Shown: positions 28,545-37,891, counted from the first letter of the stretch. The stretch: 64,000 nucleotides of DNA from Cupriavidus oxalaticus (GCF_016894385.1 NZ_CP069811.1:472501-536500); one strand, 5' to 3'. The notes: generated by a model not told the origin, from the letters alone. Translations and numbers: made by a program.

Positions 28545-29378
28545 TCAGGCGTCGTCCAGTCCGATATCCACGGCCGGTGCCGACTGCGTGATCTTGCTCG
28601 TCGAGATGTAGTCCACGCCGGTTTCCGCCACGGCCCGGATCGTTTCCAGGCGAATGCCGCCCGAGGCCTCGACCTTGGTCCGGCCATTGACGATCTGCAC
28701 GGCCTCTTTCATGTCGGCCACCGACATGTTGTCCAGCATGATCACGTCGACACCGGCGGCCAGGGCCTCGTGCACCTGCTCCAGCCGGTCGCATTCCACT
28801 TCCAGTTTCGTCAGCACCGGCAGCTTGCGGCGCACGCGTTCGACGGCGGCGGCGATGCTGCCGCACACAGAGATGTGGTTGTCCTTGATCATCACGCCAT
28901 TGTCCAGGCTCAGCCGGTGGTTCAGGCCACCGCCGCAGGTCACCGCATGCTTTTCCAGCGCGCGCAGGCCTGGCGTGGTCTTGCGGCTGTCGATCAGGCG
29001 CGCTTTGGTATGCGCAATGGCCTGGGCATAGGTGGCCGTGAGGTTGGCGATGCCGCACAGGCGCTGCATGATGTTCAGCGCGGTGCGCTCGGCCGTCAGC
29101 ACGCTGCGCGCATTGCCGCTCACGTTCAGCAGCACCGCCCCTTTGGCGACCTTGTCGCCGTCCGCGACGCGCACGTCGACAGACAGCGTGGGATCGTAGC
29201 GGGCGAAGATACGTGCCGCCACGTCGATGCCGGCGATGATCATCGGCTCGCGGGCGTTCATGCAGAAGGTGCCGGTCTCACCCGGTTCGATCATGGTCTG
29301 GACGGTCAAGTCGCAGATGCCGATGTCTTCGGTCAGCCAGAGGTCGATCAGCTTGTCGGTGGCAAAGAGGTCGTACAT
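28545..29378 (-). CDS. nadC: Quinolinate phosphoribosyltransferase (decarboxylating), NadC-type
   Basis: 277 residues. The N-terminal domain begins WLTEDIGICDLTVQTM. The barrel has the family core SRKTTPGLRALEKHAVTCGGGLNHRLSLDNGVMIKDNH with the quinolinate-binding Arg and Lys residues, then EVECDRLEQ and ASGGI. NadC makes nicotinate mononucleotide, CO2 and PPi from quinolinate and PRPP. Not flanked by nadA or nadB, which usually accompany the biosynthetic copy, and controlled by the same operators as the fusion enzyme; so it is probably a special-purpose paralogue. ModD-type pyrophosphorylases are related but lack this motif spacing. A housekeeping nadC should exist elsewhere. Confidence 0.88.
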   Translation of the reverse strand: MYDLFATDKLIDLWLTEDIGICDLTVQTMIEPGETGTFCMNAREPMIIAGIDVAARIFARYDPTLSVDVRVADGDKVAKGAVLLNVSGNARSVLTAERTALNIMQRLCGIANLTATYAQAIAHTKARLIDSRKTTPGLRALEKHAVTCGGGLNHRLSLDNGVMIKDNHISVCGSIAAAVERVRRKLPVLTKLEVECDRLEQVHEALAAGVDVIMLDNMSVADMKEAVQIVNGRTKVEASGGIRLETIRAVAETGVDYISTSKITQSAPAVDIGLDDA

Positions 29379-29416
29379 GTGAGGGCTCCTGAGCGGTGGT
29401 TGCGTACCTCAATAAA

Positions 29417-29429
29417 CTTAGAGATCGAA
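29417..29429 (-). promoter_or_regulatory. Operator copy downstream of the nadC promoter
   Basis: CTTAGAGATCGAA, 12 bp downstream of the -10. It is the same motif and position as at the fusion gene (11 bp there). Confidence 0.7.
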
Positions 29430-29441
29430 GTACATGGCGTA

Positions 29442-29469
29442 ATATTAGCGCCTTGCCACCCCGTGTCAA
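29442..29469 (-). promoter_or_regulatory. Promoter of nadC
   Basis: On the minus strand: TTGACA at 29469-29464, 16-bp spacer, TAATAT at 29447-29442. Strong match; the spacer length and the preceding TCTTGACAC are shared with the fusion-gene promoter. It implies a leader of about 55 nt. Confidence 0.75.
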
Positions 29470-29475
29470 GAAATA

Positions 29476-29488
29476 TTCGACCTCTAAG
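29476..29488 (-). promoter_or_regulatory. Operator copy upstream of the nadC -35
   Basis: TTCGACCTCTAAG, 6 bp upstream of the -35, as at the fusion gene. Centres of the two nadC operators are 59 bp apart, against 58 bp at the fusion gene, which would allow looping or joint occlusion of RNA polymerase. Confidence 0.7.
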
Positions 29489-29616
29489 ATAATGTGCAGG
29501 ATTTCACTGCGGGAACCACGCCCGCCGAGCCATTGCCAAGGCAGTAGACCTGAAGGCGCAGTAGTCGGCAGCAGTGCCCTGCACAGGGCGCGCAGGTGTC
29601 CATCATTTGCCCGCGC

Positions 29617-30414
29617 CTAGCGCCCGAACTGCCCCAGCACCGTGCCGATCGACTCGAGCCCGGCCTCGATCATGTGCTGCATGTAGGTGCCCATCTGCGG
29701 CATCACCAGCATCAGCACCAGGAAGCCGCCCGACAGCGTCACCGGGAAGCCCACTGCGAAGATCGACAACTGCGGCGAGGCGCGGTTCAGGATGCCCATG
29801 GCCAGGTTCAGCGTCAGCAGCGCGGCGATCATCGGCAGCGCCAGCAGCATGCCCGACGCGAACACCATGCCGCCGGCGCGCGCCACGGCCATGGCGCCGC
29901 CCGCCGACAGCGGCGTGCCGCCGGGGTTGCCACCAACAGGCAGCCCATTGAAGCTGTCGACCAGGGCGCCCAGCATCATCAGGTGGCCGTCCAGCGCCAG
30001 GAACAGCAGCACCGCGATGATATTGAGGAAGCGCGACAGCACCATGGTCTGGCCGCCGGCGGAGCGGTCGAAGAACGAGGCGAACGACAGGCCCATCTGC
30101 AGGCCGATGATTTCGCCCGCCTGCTGCACGGTAGCAAAGACCAGCCGCATGACAAAGCCGGTGGCCAGGCCGATGCCGACCTCGTTGAGGATGATCAGCA
30201 GGCCCTCGAAGGAGTACACCGGCGCCGCCGGCAGCTGCGCGATGGTGGGCGAGACCACCATTGCGATCATCGCCGACAGCGCGATCTTGGCGCGCCGCGG
30301 GATGGTCGATTCACCAAACAGCGGCGCGGTGCCGATCAGCGCCAGGATGCGGAAGAAGGGCCACAGGAATGCCGCGAGCCAGCCGTAGAGCTGGGCTGAA
30401 GTGAATTCGACCAC
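29617..30414 (-). CDS. fliR: Flagellar export gate protein FliR
   Basis: 265 residues, normal. It is a membrane protein of the type III export gate, assembling with FliP and FliQ at the base of the flagellum. Six hydrophobic segments are seen. Family segments include LRILALIGTAPLFGESTIPRRAKIALS-type FRILALIGTAPLFGES near residue 20, NEVGIGLATGFVMRLVF, and the C-terminal VLMLVMPQMGTYMQHM. Last gene of fliLMNOPQR, 40 bp after fliQ. No terminator was recognised after it; the next gene (nadC) has its own promoter. Confidence 0.96.
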   Translation of the reverse strand: MVEFTSAQLYGWLAAFLWPFFRILALIGTAPLFGESTIPRRAKIALSAMIAMVVSPTIAQLPAAPVYSFEGLLIILNEVGIGLATGFVMRLVFATVQQAGEIIGLQMGLSFASFFDRSAGGQTMVLSRFLNIIAVLLFLALDGHLMMLGALVDSFNGLPVGGNPGGTPLSAGGAMAVARAGGMVFASGMLLALPMIAALLTLNLAMGILNRASPQLSIFAVGFPVTLSGGFLVLMLVMPQMGTYMQHMIEAGLESIGTVLGQFGR

Positions 30415-30454
30415 GGCAGTCTGTCGGAAGGGGGGAAGCGGAAAGGAGAGAGCG

Positions 30455-30724
30455 TCAGTGCGCCAGCGCGGGGATGCTCTGGAACACCTCGCGCATGTAG
30501 TCGACCATGGTGTTGATCATCCACGGACCGGCCAGCACCATGGTGACAAACAGCGCGATCAGCTTGGGGATGAAGGTCAGCGTCATCTCGTTGATCTGCG
30601 TCGCGGCCTGGAACAGGCTCACCACCAGGCCGGCGGTGAGCGCCACCAGCAGCAGCGGCGCGGCCAGCAGCAGGGTCATCTTCATCGCCTGGGTGGCGAT
30701 GGTCATTACGGTTTCCGGGGTCAT
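30455..30724 (-). CDS. fliQ: Flagellar export gate protein FliQ
   Basis: 89 residues with two membrane helices (about 15-38 and 52-75), the canonical FliQ size and layout. MTLLLAAPLLLVALTAGLVVSLFQAATQINEMTLTFIPKLIA is the conserved hairpin loop region. Four copies join five FliP and one FliR in the export gate. It lies 46 bp after fliP and 40 bp before fliR on the same strand. Confidence 0.96.
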   Translation of the reverse strand: MTPETVMTIATQAMKMTLLLAAPLLLVALTAGLVVSLFQAATQINEMTLTFIPKLIALFVTMVLAGPWMINTMVDYMREVFQSIPALAH

Positions 30725-30770
30725 GGCTCGGATCCTGCGGATAGGAATGCGAAGGGCGAGGCAACTGGCC

Positions 30771-31592
30771 TCAGTTCATGAAGCTCTGCGCCAGCGACCC
30801 CAGCAGCAGCTGCCAGCCGTCCACCAGCACGAACAGCATCAGCTTGAACGGCAGCGAGATGGTTGCCGGCGGCACCATCATCATGCCCATCGCCATCAGC
30901 ACGCTGGCAACCACCAGGTCGATGATCAGGAACGGGATAAAGATGGTGAAGCCGATCTGGAACGCGGTCTTCAGCTCGCTGGTGACGAAGGCGGGCACCA
31001 GGATGCTCAGCGGCACTTCTTCCGGGCCCTGCATTTCCGGGGCCTTGGCCATCTGCGCGAACATCGCCAGGTCCTTTTCGCGGGTCTGGCGCAGCATGAA
31101 GGCCTTGAGCGGCTCGGCGGCCCTGGCGGCGGCCGTTTCCAGGCTGATCCTGTTTTCCGACAGCGGCTTGTAGGCGTCGTTGTAGATGCGGTCCAGCACC
31201 GGCGCCATCACGAAGAAGGTCAGGAACAGCGACAGTCCCACCAGCACCTGGTTGGGCGGCGAAGTGGCCGTGCCCAGCGCGTTGCGCAGCAGGCCCAGCA
31301 CGATGATGATGCGGGTGAAGCCGGTCATCATCAGCATCGCCGCCGGCAGGAACGACAGCGAGGTCAGCAGCACCAGCGTCTGGATCGGCAGCGACCAGAT
31401 CTGGCCGCCGCCCGGGGCGGGCTTGCTGACCACGCCGGGCAGCTGCTGCGCCCACGCAGGCGCTGGCGCCAATGCCAGTACGGCGGCGGCAAGCGTCAGG
31501 AGCAGGGCAATCGACAACGGGCTGCAGCGCGCGGCCACGGCGAGGCGCGCGGGCCGGAAGCGGCGCCGCCATGCGGCACGCAGGGAATTCAT
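30771..31592 (-). CDS. fliP: Flagellar export gate protein FliP
   Basis: 273 residues from ATG 31592, which overlaps the fliO stop as ATGA, so the two are translationally coupled. A cleavable signal peptide (to about APAWAQ) is followed by four membrane segments. Hallmarks are [90 protein letters not shown]. It forms the pentameric core of the export channel. Confidence 0.96.
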   Translation of the reverse strand: MNSLRAAWRRRFRPARLAVAARCSPLSIALLLTLAAAVLALAPAPAWAQQLPGVVSKPAPGGGQIWSLPIQTLVLLTSLSFLPAAMLMMTGFTRIIIVLGLLRNALGTATSPPNQVLVGLSLFLTFFVMAPVLDRIYNDAYKPLSENRISLETAAARAAEPLKAFMLRQTREKDLAMFAQMAKAPEMQGPEEVPLSILVPAFVTSELKTAFQIGFTIFIPFLIIDLVVASVLMAMGMMMVPPATISLPFKLMLFVLVDGWQLLLGSLAQSFMN

Positions 31593-32095
31593 GACTTGAA
31601 CTGGGATTGCAGCGAACGCAGCAGCTTCTCGGCGAAGGTGCCGCCGGTCGGCGGTTGCGGCATGCCGGTGGCGTGTGCCGGGGTCAGCGGGTTGGCGGAG
31701 CTGCTGCCGGCGGTGTGCGCCGGCATGCTGTGCAGCGGGCGGATTTCGCCGGGGCTGACGCCCAGCACCAGCCAGGTATCGCCGACTTCCACCAGCACCA
31801 GCCGCTGGCGTGCGCCCAGCATGGTGCTGCCTACGACCTTCATCACCCCGCCGGTGGCGTGGCGCACCAGCCCGGCGCGCCGGGCCAGCCAGGCCATGCC
31901 GAGGATCAGCGCGATCACGGCGAACAGCCCCAGCCCTGCCTGCGCCAGGCTGCCCGCGCCGCTGATGGCCGGTGCCGGCTTGTCGTCGGCGGCCAGTGCC
32001 AGCGTCGGGGTCAGCGCCGGGATCAGCGCGGCGAGACTGGCGCCAGCCGCCCAAAGGCGGCCAGCACCGCGCGTGGGGTACTTCCGGACGGTCAT
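31589..32095 (-). CDS. fliO: Flagellar biosynthesis protein FliO
   Basis: 168 residues. It has an N-terminal signal-like hydrophobic stretch, a second membrane helix (about 50-70, [19 protein letters not shown]) and the cytosolic core [40 protein letters not shown], typical of FliO. It assists FliP assembly. It overlaps both fliN (4 bp) and fliP (4 bp). The N-terminal extension before the helix is longer than in enteric FliO. Confidence 0.92.
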   Translation of the reverse strand: MTVRKYPTRGAGRLWAAGASLAALIPALTPTLALAADDKPAPAISGAGSLAQAGLGLFAVIALILGMAWLARRAGLVRHATGGVMKVVGSTMLGARQRLVLVEVGDTWLVLGVSPGEIRPLHSMPAHTAGSSSANPLTPAHATGMPQPPTGGTFAEKLLRSLQSQFKS

Positions 32096-32526
32096 TTGTT
32101 CAGCTTGCGGATGCGTTCGGACGGCGTGATGATGTCCGTCAGGCGGATGCCGAACTTGTCGTTCACCACCACCACCTCGCCCTGCGCGATCAGGTAGCCG
32201 TTGACCAGCACGTCCATCGGCTCGCCGGCCAGCCCGTCCAGTTCGACCACCGAGCCCTGTGCCAGCTGCAGCAGGTTCTTGATGGGCACCTTGGTGCGGC
32301 CCAGCTCGACCGTCAGCTGCACCGGGATATCGAGGATCATCTCGATATCGTTGTGGAAGCCGCTGGTCGCTTCCTTGGCCAGCGGCTGGAAGACGGTGGC
32401 GGCGGCTGGCGTGGCCGCGGGCGCCGCGGCCGGGATCTCGGCAGCTGTGGCGCTGGTCTGCTCCGCCAGCGCGCTGGCCCAGTCGTCCATCGGATCGACC
32501 GGTTTGTCCTCGAAGCCGTCACTCAT
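32092..32526 (-). CDS. fliN: Flagellar motor switch protein FliN
   Basis: 144 residues. A variable Ala-rich N-terminal part (about 1-60) precedes the SpoA domain: [74 protein letters not shown]. It builds the C-ring and binds export cargo and CheY-P. Overlaps fliM by 8 bp and fliO by 4 bp. Confidence 0.96.
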   Translation of the reverse strand: MSDGFEDKPVDPMDDWASALAEQTSATAAEIPAAAPAATPAAATVFQPLAKEATSGFHNDIEMILDIPVQLTVELGRTKVPIKNLLQLAQGSVVELDGLAGEPMDVLVNGYLIAQGEVVVVNDKFGIRLTDIITPSERIRKLNK

Positions 32527-33538
32527 AATCGGTGTCCTCGGTGTCCAGGTGGGATTGGCCGTCCTGGTGATTGATCATTCGTTCTACCCGCAGCGCGTAC
32601 TGGCCATTCATGGTGCCGAAGCCGCACTGCATCACGGGCACGCCGTCCACCTTGCCGAAGATCTTCTCCGGCAGCTCGATCGGCAGCACGTCGCCGGCGC
32701 GCAGCGCCAGCACCTCGGCCACCGTGCTCTGCAGGTGCGCGAACTCGGCGACCAGTTCCACTTCGGCCGCGCGCAGCTGCCTTGACAGCTGGTTGACCCA
32801 GCCCTTGTCGACTTCCTTCTCGTCCTGCAGCGGATTCATCAGCAGGTCCTTGAGCGGCTCGATCATCGCGTACGGCAGGCACACGTGGAGCTGCCCGCCG
32901 ACGGCGCCCAGTTCGATATGGAAGGCGGTGGTCACCACGGCTTCGTTCTGCGTGGCGACGTTGGCAAACTTGGTGTGCATCTCCGAGCGGATGTACTCGG
33001 TCTCGATCGGGTGCACGGTGCGCCAGGCGCTGCCGTAGCTGGCCAGCGTCAGCTCCAGCATGCGCTGGATGATGCGCTGCTCGGTCTGGGTGAAGTCGCG
33101 CCCTTCCACGCGGGTGTGGAAGCGGCCGTCGCCGCCGAACAGGTTGTCCACCACCAGGAACACCAGGTTCGGGTCGTAGACGAACAGCGCCGTGCCGCGC
33201 AGCGGCTTCAGGTGGACCAGGTTCAGGTTGGTCGGCATCGGCAGGTTGCGGGCGAAATCGCCGAACTTCTCGATCCTGACGCTGCCGACCGAAATATCCG
33301 CGCCCCGGCGGATGAAATTGAACAGTGCCGAGCGCAGCGAACGGGCAAAGCGCTCGTTGATGATCTCCAGCGTGTGCAGGCGGCCGCGGATGATGCGTTC
33401 CTGCGTCGCCAGGTTGTACGGGCGCACCCCGCTGTCGTCCAGCGCCGGCTCGCTGGCCTTGGGCGTATCGGCCTCGCCGGATACGCCCTTGAGCAGCTCG
33501 TCGACCTCGTCTTGCGAGAGGAACTTGTCGTAGGCCAT
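32519..33538 (-). CDS. fliM: Flagellar motor switch protein FliM
   Basis: 339 residues. The N-terminal CheY-binding peptide reads FLSQDEVDELLKGV, followed by the middle domain (YNLATQERIIRGRLHTLEIINERFARSLR) and the C-terminal SpoA domain (VLALRAGDVLPIELPEKIFGKVDGVPVMQCGFG). It forms the C-ring that sets rotation direction. It overlaps fliN by 8 bp and follows fliL after a 167-bp gap in which I see no gene. Confidence 0.97.
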   Translation of the reverse strand: MAYDKFLSQDEVDELLKGVSGEADTPKASEPALDDSGVRPYNLATQERIIRGRLHTLEIINERFARSLRSALFNFIRRGADISVGSVRIEKFGDFARNLPMPTNLNLVHLKPLRGTALFVYDPNLVFLVVDNLFGGDGRFHTRVEGRDFTQTEQRIIQRMLELTLASYGSAWRTVHPIETEYIRSEMHTKFANVATQNEAVVTTAFHIELGAVGGQLHVCLPYAMIEPLKDLLMNPLQDEKEVDKGWVNQLSRQLRAAEVELVAEFAHLQSTVAEVLALRAGDVLPIELPEKIFGKVDGVPVMQCGFGTMNGQYALRVERMINHQDGQSHLDTEDTDYE

Positions 33539-33705
33539 CTGGTGTCCTGCCCCTTTTGCGGCTCTATGCGGCGTTGTGGATGAAACGGTTGCGGCGCGGC
33601 CAGGTGCGCATCACCGTGCCCCGCGGCATGCGGGGGCGGGGCGTTGCTGGGTGGCGGCGGACAGTTTCATATCGGTTGGCGGGCGGGCAGGGCGCAAGCG
33701 GGCGC

Positions 33706-34200
33706 TTACTGCACCACGAAAGAGGTGAACAACACATCCAGCACGCGCTGGCCGGGCAGGCCGGTGGCGAAGGGCTGGGCGATGGTGGTGCGGATGTCGT
33801 CGGCCAGCTTGCGCTTGCCTTCGACCGTGGCCAGGTCCGCGGGCTGGCGTGCCGACAACAACAGCAGGATGCGGCTGCGGGCCTCGGGCAGGTACTGCGC
33901 CAGGCGCGCCTGCGTCTCCGCATCCGCCACCTTCAGCGACAGGCCGGTATGCAGGAAGCGGTCGCCGTCCTCGCTTCTCAGGTTGACGGTGAACGCATCC
34001 AGCGGCACGAAGATCGGCGGCGGAATGACCGGGGCGGCGGGCGCGGCGGGCGCCGCCGGCTGGCCGTTGCTCAGCACGCTGCCCAGCACAAAGCCTCCGG
34101 CGCCCAGTGCCAGGACAAGCACGCCGCCGCCGATCAGCAGCAGCCGGCCGCGCTTGCCTGTGTTGCTGCCAGTCCGGGAAGGGGAAGCCGTGTTCGCCAT
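33706..34200 (-). CDS. fliL: Flagellar basal body protein FliL
   Basis: 164 residues with one membrane helix (about 21-42, LLLIGGGVLVLALGAGGFVLGSVL) and a periplasmic domain ending in VLDVLFTSFVVQ, the conserved FliL tail. FVPLDAFTVNLRSEDGDRFLHTGLSLKV is also characteristic. It surrounds the stator and supports torque. First gene of the fliLMNOPQR run; upstream is a long non-coding stretch, so its promoter should lie at about 34200-34400, but I found no clear sigma-28 or sigma-54 site. Confidence 0.95.
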   Translation of the reverse strand: MANTASPSRTGSNTGKRGRLLLIGGGVLVLALGAGGFVLGSVLSNGQPAAPAAPAAPVIPPPIFVPLDAFTVNLRSEDGDRFLHTGLSLKVADAETQARLAQYLPEARSRILLLLSARQPADLATVEGKRKLADDIRTTIAQPFATGLPGQRVLDVLFTSFVVQ

Positions 34201-34447
34201 GAGAAGCCTGTGTCGGAATGCCTGCCATTCTTCCGGAATCGCAGGCCAGCAAAGGGCCGAAAAAAAGGGGGAAACCCTTTCAGCTTGGCCGTTTGAGCGG
34301 AAAGGGAGCAGGCATGGCTACGCCAGCGGGCGCTTTGTGGTGCGCGCCTGCAGGGGGGTTAACGTGTGGTGGGGTGGGAACTTGAGGTTTGGGGGTTTTT
34401 GGCTGGGGTATGTCTGCGGCTGGTATCTGGTGGTGGTTGATGCGCCC

Positions 34448-35019
34448 GGTTCCGCCCTAAAGGGCGGGTAACTCTTTGTCCGAGCGACAAAGAGTCACCA
34501 GAAAGCGCGTTTACTGCCCTGCGGGCGGCCACTCTTAACGTAGTGTGCCTGGGTTTTTGTACGGGGCTTGGCTTCGTTGCAGGGCGGGACTGCCTGACGC
34601 CGTGGTGCGCCACGGTGGCTTGGGATTGACGCGATTGTTGAACGCGCCCAGAGCTGGGCGTGGCCCCTGCTGCTGGCGTCAACGCAAGGACGCCTGCGGC
34701 TGCGCTGCGCGCCGGCAGCATCTCAGGTCAGGAGCTCTGGCACGGAACGCGTCGCTGCGCTCGCTTGGCGCTATCGCGGGGGCTGAATCCTTTATCTTCC
34801 GCCTGTTTGCTCCCCTCTCCCGCGCGCGGGAGAGGGAGCACACAATCGGCCATCGTGGCGCACCAGGGCGTCAGGCAGTCCCGCCCTGCAACGAAGCCCA
34901 GCCCCGTACGAAAGCCCTGCCCACTACGATAAGAGTGGCCGCCCGCAGGGCGCGTCAACGCGCTTTTGGTTACTTTTGCCGCTCGGGCAAAAGTGACTCG
35001 CCCCTTTAGGGGCGAAACC
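34448..35019. repeat. Large imperfect inverted repeat with 170-bp arms
   Basis: Left arm 34448-34617 and right arm 34850-35019 are reverse complements at roughly 85 percent by eye, with a 232-bp centre. Shared blocks include GGGCGGCCACTCTTA, TTCGTTGCAGGGCGGGACTG and CCTGACGCC. Each outer end has its own hairpin (CTCTTTGTC...GACAAAGAG on the left, CTTTTGCC...GGCAAAAG on the right) and an AAAGG-centred palindrome. It has no transposase. Confidence 0.8.
34809..34839. repeat. CCCTCTCCC-family hairpin (copy 3)
   Basis: GCTCCCCTCTCCCGCG pairs with CGCGGGAGAGGGAGC (one bulge). It lies between the arms of the large inverted repeat, just before the right arm. Confidence 0.65.
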
Positions 35020-35170
35020 AAGGCATATCAAATATCTGCCAGATACCAAGCCAAGGCCACATCCTCCGATACAACAATCCCTACTGCTCTACTCAGGTAG
35101 TCCCCATGTAACCCTACAAAGTCTTCTATCCAAAACCCCATTGATTTCTAAGGATTTTCAACAATCAACT

Positions 35171-35187
35171 CTTATATAAGATATAAG
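35171..35187 (+). promoter_or_regulatory. Palindrome and direct repeat before acnB
   Basis: CTTATATAAG is a perfect 10-bp palindrome (35171-35180), and ATATAAG occurs twice in tandem (35174-35187). It lies in an AT-rich stretch 83 bp before the chosen acnB start, unlike the GC-rich surroundings. It has the look of an operator for a dimeric regulator; which one is unknown. Confidence 0.45.
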
Positions 35188-35269
35188 ACATTTGACCGAC
35201 GCCCCCCAAGCGACTACAATCGCGACGTCAAAGGAAGTTTTTCAAAACCTAATTACTCAGCAGGTTCCC

Positions 35270-37861
35270 ATGCTTGAAAACTATCGCGCACATGTGGCCG
35301 AGCGCGCCGCGCTTGGTATCCCTCCTCTGCCCCTGACCGCCAAGCAGACGGCCGAGCTGATCGAACTGCTGAAGAACCCGCCCGCCGGCGAAGAGCAGAA
35401 CCTGGTCGAGCTGATCACCAACCGCGTCCCCGCCGGTGTGGATGACGCCGCCAAGGTCAAGGCCTCGTACCTGGCCGCCGTCGCGCTGGGCAAGGAACAG
35501 TGCGCGCTGATTTCCCGCGCCAAGGCCACCGAGCTGCTGGGCACCATGCTGGGCGGCTACAACATCTCGCCGCTGATCGAGCTGCTGGACGATGCCGAAG
35601 TCGGCACCGTCGCCGCCGACGCGCTGAAGAAGACCCTGCTGATGTTCGACGCCTTCCATGACGTGAAGGAAAAGGCGGACAAGGGCAACGCCAATGCCAA
35701 GGCCGTGCTGCAAAGCTGGGCCGACGCCGAGTGGTTCACCAGCCGCCCGGAAGTCCCGCAAAGCCTGACCATCACCGTGTTCAAGGTGCCGGGCGAAACC
35801 AACACCGACGACCTGTCGCCGGCCCCGGACGCCACCACCCGCCCGGACATCCCGATGCACGCGCTGGCGATGCTGAAGAACAAGCGCGACGGCGCGGCGT
35901 TCCAGCCGGAAGAAGACGGCAAGCGCGGCCCGGTCAAGTTCATCGAATCGCTGAAGGAAAAGGGCCACCTGGTTGCCTACGTGGGCGACGTGGTCGGTAC
36001 CGGCTCCTCGCGCAAGTCCGCCACCAACTCGGTGCTGTGGTTCACGGGCGAAGACATCCCCTTCATCCCGAACAAGCGCTTCGGCGGCGTGTGCCTGGGC
36101 AACAAGATCGCCCCGATCTTCTACAACACCATGGAAGACGCCGGCGCGCTGCCGATCGAGCTGGACGTGTCCCAGATGGAAATGGGCGACGTGGTCGAGC
36201 TGCGCCCGTACGAAGGCAAGGCCCTGAAGAACGGCGCCGTGATCGCCGAGTTCAAGGTCAAGTCGGACGTGCTGTTTGACGAAGTGCGCGCCGGCGGCCG
36301 CATTCCGCTGATCGTCGGCCGTGGCCTGACCGCCAAGGCCCGCGAGGCGCTGGGCCTGGCCCCGTCGACGCTGTTCCGCCTGCCGCAGAACCCGGCCGAT
36401 ACCGGCCGCGGCTTCACGCTGGCGCAGAAGATGGTCGGCCGCGCCTGCGGCCTGGCCGAAGGCAAGGGCATCCGCCCGGGCACCTACTGCGAACCGAAGA
36501 TGACCTCGGTGGGCTCGCAGGACACCACCGGCCCGATGACCCGCGACGAGCTGAAGGACCTGGCCTGCCTGGGCTTCTCGGCCGACCTGGTGATGCAGTC
36601 GTTCTGCCACACCGCCGCCTATCCGAAGCCGGTCGACGTCAAGACCCACCACACGCTGCCCGAGTTCATCAGCACCCGCGGCGGCATCTCGCTGCGCCCG
36701 GGCGACGGCGTGATCCACTCGTGGCTGAACCGCATGCTGCTGCCGGATACCGTCGGCACCGGCGGCGACTCGCACACCCGCTTCCCGATCGGCATCAGCT
36801 TCCCCGCAGGCTCGGGCCTGGTGGCCTTTGCCGCCGCCACCGGCGTGATGCCGCTGGATATGCCGGAATCGGTGCTGGTCCGCTTCAAGGGCCAGATGCA
36901 GCCGGGCGTGACCCTGCGCGACCTGGTCAACGCCATTCCGCTGTACGCGATCAAGCAAGGCCTGCTGACCGTGGCCAAGCAAGGCAAGCAGAACATCTTC
37001 TCGGGCCGCATCCTGGAAATCGAAGGCCTGCCCGACCTGAAGGTCGAGCAAGCGTTTGAATTGTCGGACGCCTCGGCAGAACGTTCGGCCGCCGGTTGCA
37101 CGGTGCGCCTGAACAAGGACCCGATCATTGAATACATCAACAGCAACATCACGCTGCTGAAGTGGATGATCGCCCAGGGCTACCAGGACCCGCGCAGCCT
37201 GCAGCGCCGCATCAAGGCCATGGAAGCGTGGCTGGCCGATCCGAAGCTGCTGGAGCCGGACGCCGACGCCGAGTACGCCGCCGTGATCGAGATCGACCTG
37301 GCCGACGTGCACGAGCCGATCGTGGCCTGCCCGAACGACCCGGACGACGTGAAGACCCTGTCGGACGTGGCCGGCGCCAAGATCGACGAAGTCTTCATCG
37401 GTTCGTGCATGACCAACATCGGCCACTTCCGCGCAGCCTCCAAGCTGCTCGAAGGCAAGCGCGACATCCCGGTCAAGCTGTGGGTGGCCCCGCCGACCAA
37501 GATGGACCAGAAGCAGCTGACCGAGGAAGGCCATTACGGCGTGTTCGGCACCGCCGGTGCCCGCACCGAAATGCCGGGCTGCTCGCTGTGCATGGGCAAC
37601 CAGGCGCAGGTGCGCGAAGGCGCGACCGTGATGTCGACCTCGACCCGCAACTTCCCGAACCGCCTGGGCAAGAACACCAACGTGTACCTGGGTTCCGCCG
37701 AACTGGCGGCAATCTGCTCGCGCCTGGGCCGTATCCCGACCAAGGAAGAGTACATGGCCGATATTGGCGTCATCAACCAGAATGGCGACAAGATCTACAA
37801 GTACATGAACTTCGACCAGATCGAGGACTTCAAGGAAGTGGCCGACGGCGTGACGGTGTAA
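35270..37861 (+). CDS. acnB: Aconitate hydratase B
   Basis: 863 residues from ATG 35270. A TTG 26 codons upstream is open, but AcnB proteins begin MLENYRxHVAERAA exactly as here. It interconverts citrate and isocitrate in the TCA cycle with a 4Fe-4S cluster. The N-terminal HEAT-like domain (about 1-160) is AcnB-specific; the swivel domain follows ([17 protein letters not shown]), then the core. Cluster cysteines are in GSCMTNIG and PGCSLCMGN. AcnB can bind mRNA when iron is short. Codon use is strongly biased, as in highly expressed genes. A terminator follows 31 bp after the stop. Confidence 0.97.
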   Translation: MLENYRAHVAERAALGIPPLPLTAKQTAELIELLKNPPAGEEQNLVELITNRVPAGVDDAAKVKASYLAAVALGKEQCALISRAKATELLGTMLGGYNISPLIELLDDAEVGTVAADALKKTLLMFDAFHDVKEKADKGNANAKAVLQSWADAEWFTSRPEVPQSLTITVFKVPGETNTDDLSPAPDATTRPDIPMHALAMLKNKRDGAAFQPEEDGKRGPVKFIESLKEKGHLVAYVGDVVGTGSSRKSATNSVLWFTGEDIPFIPNKRFGGVCLGNKIAPIFYNTMEDAGALPIELDVSQMEMGDVVELRPYEGKALKNGAVIAEFKVKSDVLFDEVRAGGRIPLIVGRGLTAKAREALGLAPSTLFRLPQNPADTGRGFTLAQKMVGRACGLAEGKGIRPGTYCEPKMTSVGSQDTTGPMTRDELKDLACLGFSADLVMQSFCHTAAYPKPVDVKTHHTLPEFISTRGGISLRPGDGVIHSWLNRMLLPDTVGTGGDSHTRFPIGISFPAGSGLVAFAAATGVMPLDMPESVLVRFKGQMQPGVTLRDLVNAIPLYAIKQGLLTVAKQGKQNIFSGRILEIEGLPDLKVEQAFELSDASAERSAAGCTVRLNKDPIIEYINSNITLLKWMIAQGYQDPRSLQRRIKAMEAWLADPKLLEPDADAEYAAVIEIDLADVHEPIVACPNDPDDVKTLSDVAGAKIDEVFIGSCMTNIGHFRAASKLLEGKRDIPVKLWVAPPTKMDQKQLTEEGHYGVFGTAGARTEMPGCSLCMGNQAQVREGATVMSTSTRNFPNRLGKNTNVYLGSAELAAICSRLGRIPTKEEYMADIGVINQNGDKIYKYMNFDQIEDFKEVADGVTV

Positions 37862-37891
37862 GCGCCAGCACGGCAGTCAGGCATGACCTCG

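Larger units (their letters stand above)
34201..35269. other. 1-kb region without a supported gene (fliL to acnB)
   Basis: Holds a large imperfect inverted repeat (34448-35019), a CCCTCTCCC hairpin in its centre, and an AT-rich leader with a palindrome before acnB. Short open frames here have no coding character and run through the repeats. Confidence 0.6.

Noticed and set aside
34731..34760. Sigma-54-like TGGCAC near fliL
   Set aside because: The -12 GC element at proper spacing is missing, and the site lies about 500 bp from fliL inside the repeat region.
34545..35009. Open frames inside the inverted-repeat region
   Set aside because: They run through both hairpins and repeat arms, have no ribosome site and no recognisable product.
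35249..37534. 761-codon open frame on the minus strand
   Set aside because: Lies opposite acnB, whose plus-strand protein is full length and recognisable. The minus reading is His/Arg/Ala/Gly-rich with no domain; it is a GC-bias shadow.
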